Of a stretch of DNA of 64,000 nucleotides, positions 61,370 to 64,000 are shown one piece after another. The notes beneath the pieces are model-generated. The model worked only from the letters and a program-made list of their open reading frames with translations. It had not been told where the DNA came from and made no database searches. A program made the translations under genes and the position numbers. Origin of the DNA: Megachile rotundata (taxonomy: Eukaryota > Arthropoda > Insecta > Hymenoptera > Megachilidae); NCBI RefSeq assembly GCF_050947335.1, contig NW_027473484.1:1-64000 (forward strand). Direction: 5' to 3'. The first letter of the stretch is position 1; each line of letters starts with the position of its first letter.

Positions 61370-61386
61370 TTAAGTTTGTATTTTTG
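61370..61386 (+). repeat. Diverged dimer marker, beta copy 3
   Basis: Same marker, 11118 bp after the one at 50252. Confidence 0.9.
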
Positions 61387-63368
61387 TGATTGTATGATTG
61401 TGATTGTATGATTGCGATTGTATGAATGCGATTGTATGATTGTGATTGCATAATTGTGATTGTATGATAGTGATTGTATGATTGTGATTGTATGATTGCG
61501 ATTGTATGATTGTGATTGTATGATTGAGATTGTATGATTGTGATTGTATGATTGCGATTGTATAATTGCGATTGTATGATTGTGAAAGTATGATTGTGAT
61601 TGTATGATTATGATTGTATGACTGTGATTGTATGATTGTGATTGTATGATTGTATTTGGGAGATTGTATTTGGGAGATTGTAATTGTATGATTGCGATTG
61701 TATGATTGTGATTGTATGATTGCGATTGTATGATTGTGATTGTATGATTGTGATGTATGATTGTAATTGTATGATTATGATTGTATGATTGTGATTGTAT
61801 GATTGTGATGGTATGATTGTGATTGTATGATTGCGATTGTATAATTGCGATTGTATGATTGTGAAAGTATGATTGTGATTGTATGATTATGATTGTATGA
61901 CTGTGATTGTATGATTGTGATTGTATGATTGTATTTGGGAGATTGTATTTGGGAGATTGTAATTGTATGATTGCGATTGTATGATTGTGATTGTATGATT
62001 GCGATTGTATGATTGTGATTGTATGATTGTGATGTATGATTGTAATTGTATGATTATGATTCTATGATTGTAATTGTATGATTGAGATTGTATGATTGTG
62101 ATTGTATGATTGCGATTGTATGATGGTGATTGTATGATTGCGATTGTATGATTGTGATTGTATGATTGTGATGTATGATTGTAATTGTATGATTATGATT
62201 GTATGATTGTGATTGTATGATTGAGATTGTATGATTGTGATTGTATGATTGCGATTGTATGATTGTGATTGTATGATTGTGATTGTATGATTGCGATTGT
62301 ATGATTGTGATTGTATGATTGTGATTGTATGATTGTGATTGTATGATTGTGATTGTATGATTGTGATTGTATGATTGTGATTGTATGATTGTGAAAGTAT
62401 GATTGTGATTGTATGATTGTGATTGTATGATTGTGATTGTATGATTGTGATTGTATGATTGTGATTGTATGATTGTGATTGTATGAGTGTGATTGTCTGA
62501 TTGTGGTTGTGCGATTGTGATTATACGATTGTGAATGTACGATTGTGATTGTATGATTGTGATTGTATGAATATGATTGTATGATTGTGATTGCGTGATT
62601 GTGATTGTATGATTGTGATTACATGATTTTGAATGTATGATTGTGATTGAATGGTTGTGATTGTATGATTGTGATCGTATGATTGTGATTGTATGATCGT
62701 GATTGTATGATTGCGATAGTAAGATTGTGATTGTATGATTGTGATTGTATGATTGTGATGTATGATTGTAGTTGTATGATTATGATTGTATGGTTGTGAT
62801 TGTATGACTGAGATTGTATGATTATGATTGTATGCTTGCGATTGTATGATTGTGATTGTATGATTGTGATTGTATGATTGTATTTGGGAGATTGTATTTA
62901 GGATATTGTAATTGTATGATTGCGATTGTATGATTGTGATTGTATGATTGTGATGTATGATTGTAATTGTATGATTATGATTGTATGATTGTGATTGTAT
63001 GATTGTGATTGTATGATTGAGATTGTATGATTGTGATTGTATGCTTGCGATTGTATGATTGTGATTGTATGATTGTGATTCTGTGATTGTGATTGTATGA
63101 TTGTGATTGTATGATTGTGATTGTATGATTGTGATTATATGATTGTGATAGTATGATTGTGATTATATGATTGTTATTGTATGACTGTGATTGTATGATT
63201 GTGATTGTATGATTGTGAAAGTATGATTGTGATTGTATGATTGTGATTGTATGATTGTGATTGTATGATTGTGATTGTATGATTGTGATTGTATGATTGT
63301 GATTGTATGATTGTGATTGTATGATTGTGATAGTATGATTGTGATTGTATGATTGTGATTGCATGATT

Positions 63369-63452
63369 GTATTTGGGAGATTGTATTTGGGAGATTGTAT
63401 TTGGGAGATTGTATTTGGGAGATTGTATTTGGGAGATTGTATTTGGGAGATT
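63369..63452 (+). repeat. Run of six GGG-type monomers, beta copy 3
   Basis: Six copies after a GCATGATT variant and before GTAATT. The corresponding runs in beta copies 1 and 2 have four copies, so the run length changed between HOR copies. Confidence 0.95.
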
Positions 63453-64000
63453 GTAATTGTATGATTGCGATTGTATGATTGTGATTGTATGATTGCGATT
63501 GTATGATTGTGATTGTATGATTGTGATGTATGATTGTAATTGTATTATTATGATTGTATGATTGTGATTGTATGATTGAGATTGTATGATTGAGATTGTA
63601 TGATTGTGATTGTATGCTTGCGATTGTATGATCGTGATTGTATGATTGTGATTGTATGATTGTGATTGCATGATTGTGATTGTATGATTGTGATGTATGA
63701 TTGTAATTGTATGATTATGATTGAATGATTGTGATTGTGTGATTGTGATTGTATGATTGTATTTGGGAGATTGTATTTGGGATATTGTAATTGTATGATT
63801 GCGATTGTATGATTGTGATTGTATGATTGTGATTGTATGATTGTGATTGTATGATTGTGATTGTATGATTGTGATTGTATGATTGTATTTCGGAGATTGT
63901 ATTTGGGATATTGTAATTGTATGATTGCGATTGTATGATTGCGATTGTATGATTGTGATTGTATGATTGTGTATGTATGATTGTGATTGTATGATTGTAT

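Larger units (their letters stand above)
1..64000 (+). repeat. 14-bp satellite array spanning the window
   Basis: The consensus monomer GTATGATTGTGATT is repeated head to tail through the whole window. Every line of sequence can be read as this monomer, a point variant of it, or the related monomer GTATTTGGGAGATT. No inverted segment (AATCACAATCATAC on the + strand) and no unique spacer was seen. The consensus has 4 G, 3 A, 7 T and no C, so it is about 29% GC with extreme strand skew. Frequent variants are GTATGATTGCGATT, GTATGATTGAGATT, GTATGACTGTGATT, GTATGCTTGCGATT, GTATGATTGTGATA and GTACGATTGTGATT. The array runs off both ends, so its true length is above 64 kb. A eukaryotic satellite is the only reasonable reading; chromosome position and species cannot be told from the sequence. 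Confidence 0.98.
60135..64000 (+). repeat. Beta higher-order repeat, copy 3, partial
   Basis: The match to copy 2 starts near the ATGATTTTGA variant (49131 and 60221, offset 11090) and continues with offsets of 11104 (49428 to 60532) and 11118 (50252 to 61370). At about 62830-63170 it contains variants that copies 1 and 2 lack, and the ATTGTATTATTATG variant is then offset by 11467 bp from copy 2 (52072 to 63539). The window ends inside this unit. Confidence 0.78.

Noticed and set aside
1..64000. CRISPR array
   Set aside because: There are no unique spacers between repeats; repeats abut directly and the unit is only 14 bp.
1..64000. TATA-like or other promoter motifs (GATTATATGATT variants)
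   Set aside because: They are single-base variants of the monomer repeated many times; nothing ties them to a transcript.
1..64000. Histidine-rich metal-binding or asparagine/glutamine-rich prion-like protein from the NHNH and QSQS peptides
   Set aside because: The composition follows directly from the DNA repeat, and no intact gene structure supports translation.
1..64000. Naming the species or satellite family
   Set aside because: I do not recognise this 14-mer as a named satellite, and there is no unique flanking sequence. A search of satellite databases with the monomer would settle it.

Overview
The whole window is tandemly repeated satellite (minisatellite-type) DNA. I see no gene, no RNA gene, no mobile element and no unique sequence in it. 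The basic unit is 14 bp, GTATGATTGTGATT on the + strand. It runs head to tail in one orientation from base 1 to base 64000, and the array continues past both ends. An array this long, with higher-order structure, points to a eukaryotic chromosome, probably heterochromatin (pericentromeric, subtelomeric or a knob-like block). Nothing here identifies the species.

The array has three levels. Level 1 is the monomer, itself an 8+6 composite (GTATGATT + GTGATT), and a second monomer family, GTATTTGGGAGATT, that occurs in short runs of up to six. A few phase-breaking units (6 bp, 7 bp, 13 bp, 15 bp) are mixed in. Level 2 is recurring cassettes of variant monomers, such as the GGG run followed by GTAATT and GTATGATTGCGATT, or a 13-mer followed by a GTAATT-ended and a GATTATGATT-type monomer. 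Level 3 is kilobase-scale higher-order repeats (HORs).

Layout: 1-290 is the tail of an HOR. At 291-5429, 5430-10832 and 10833-17729 are three successive HOR units of 5139, 5403 and 6897 bp (called alpha here), and 17730 to about 20830 is a partial fourth. About 20831-37050 is a mosaic of shorter rearranged pieces of the same cassettes. About 37051-47820 and 47917-58812 are two nearly identical copies of an 11-kb HOR (beta) separated by a 96-bp piece. About 58813-60134 is mosaic, and from about 60135 to the end is a third, more diverged beta copy cut by the window edge. Length differences between beta copies 1 and 2 that I measured are whole numbers of monomers, which fits unequal exchange or replication slippage in register.

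Many long open reading frames, up to 741 codons, lie on the minus strand. They are a by-product of the repeat: the minus-strand consensus has no stop codon in any frame, and since 14 is not a multiple of 3, all three frames give the same 14-residue peptide, NHNHTITIIQSQSY. They are not annotated as genes. Alignments were done by eye at marker positions, so block boundaries are approximate to tens of bases and lists of marker sites may miss some.
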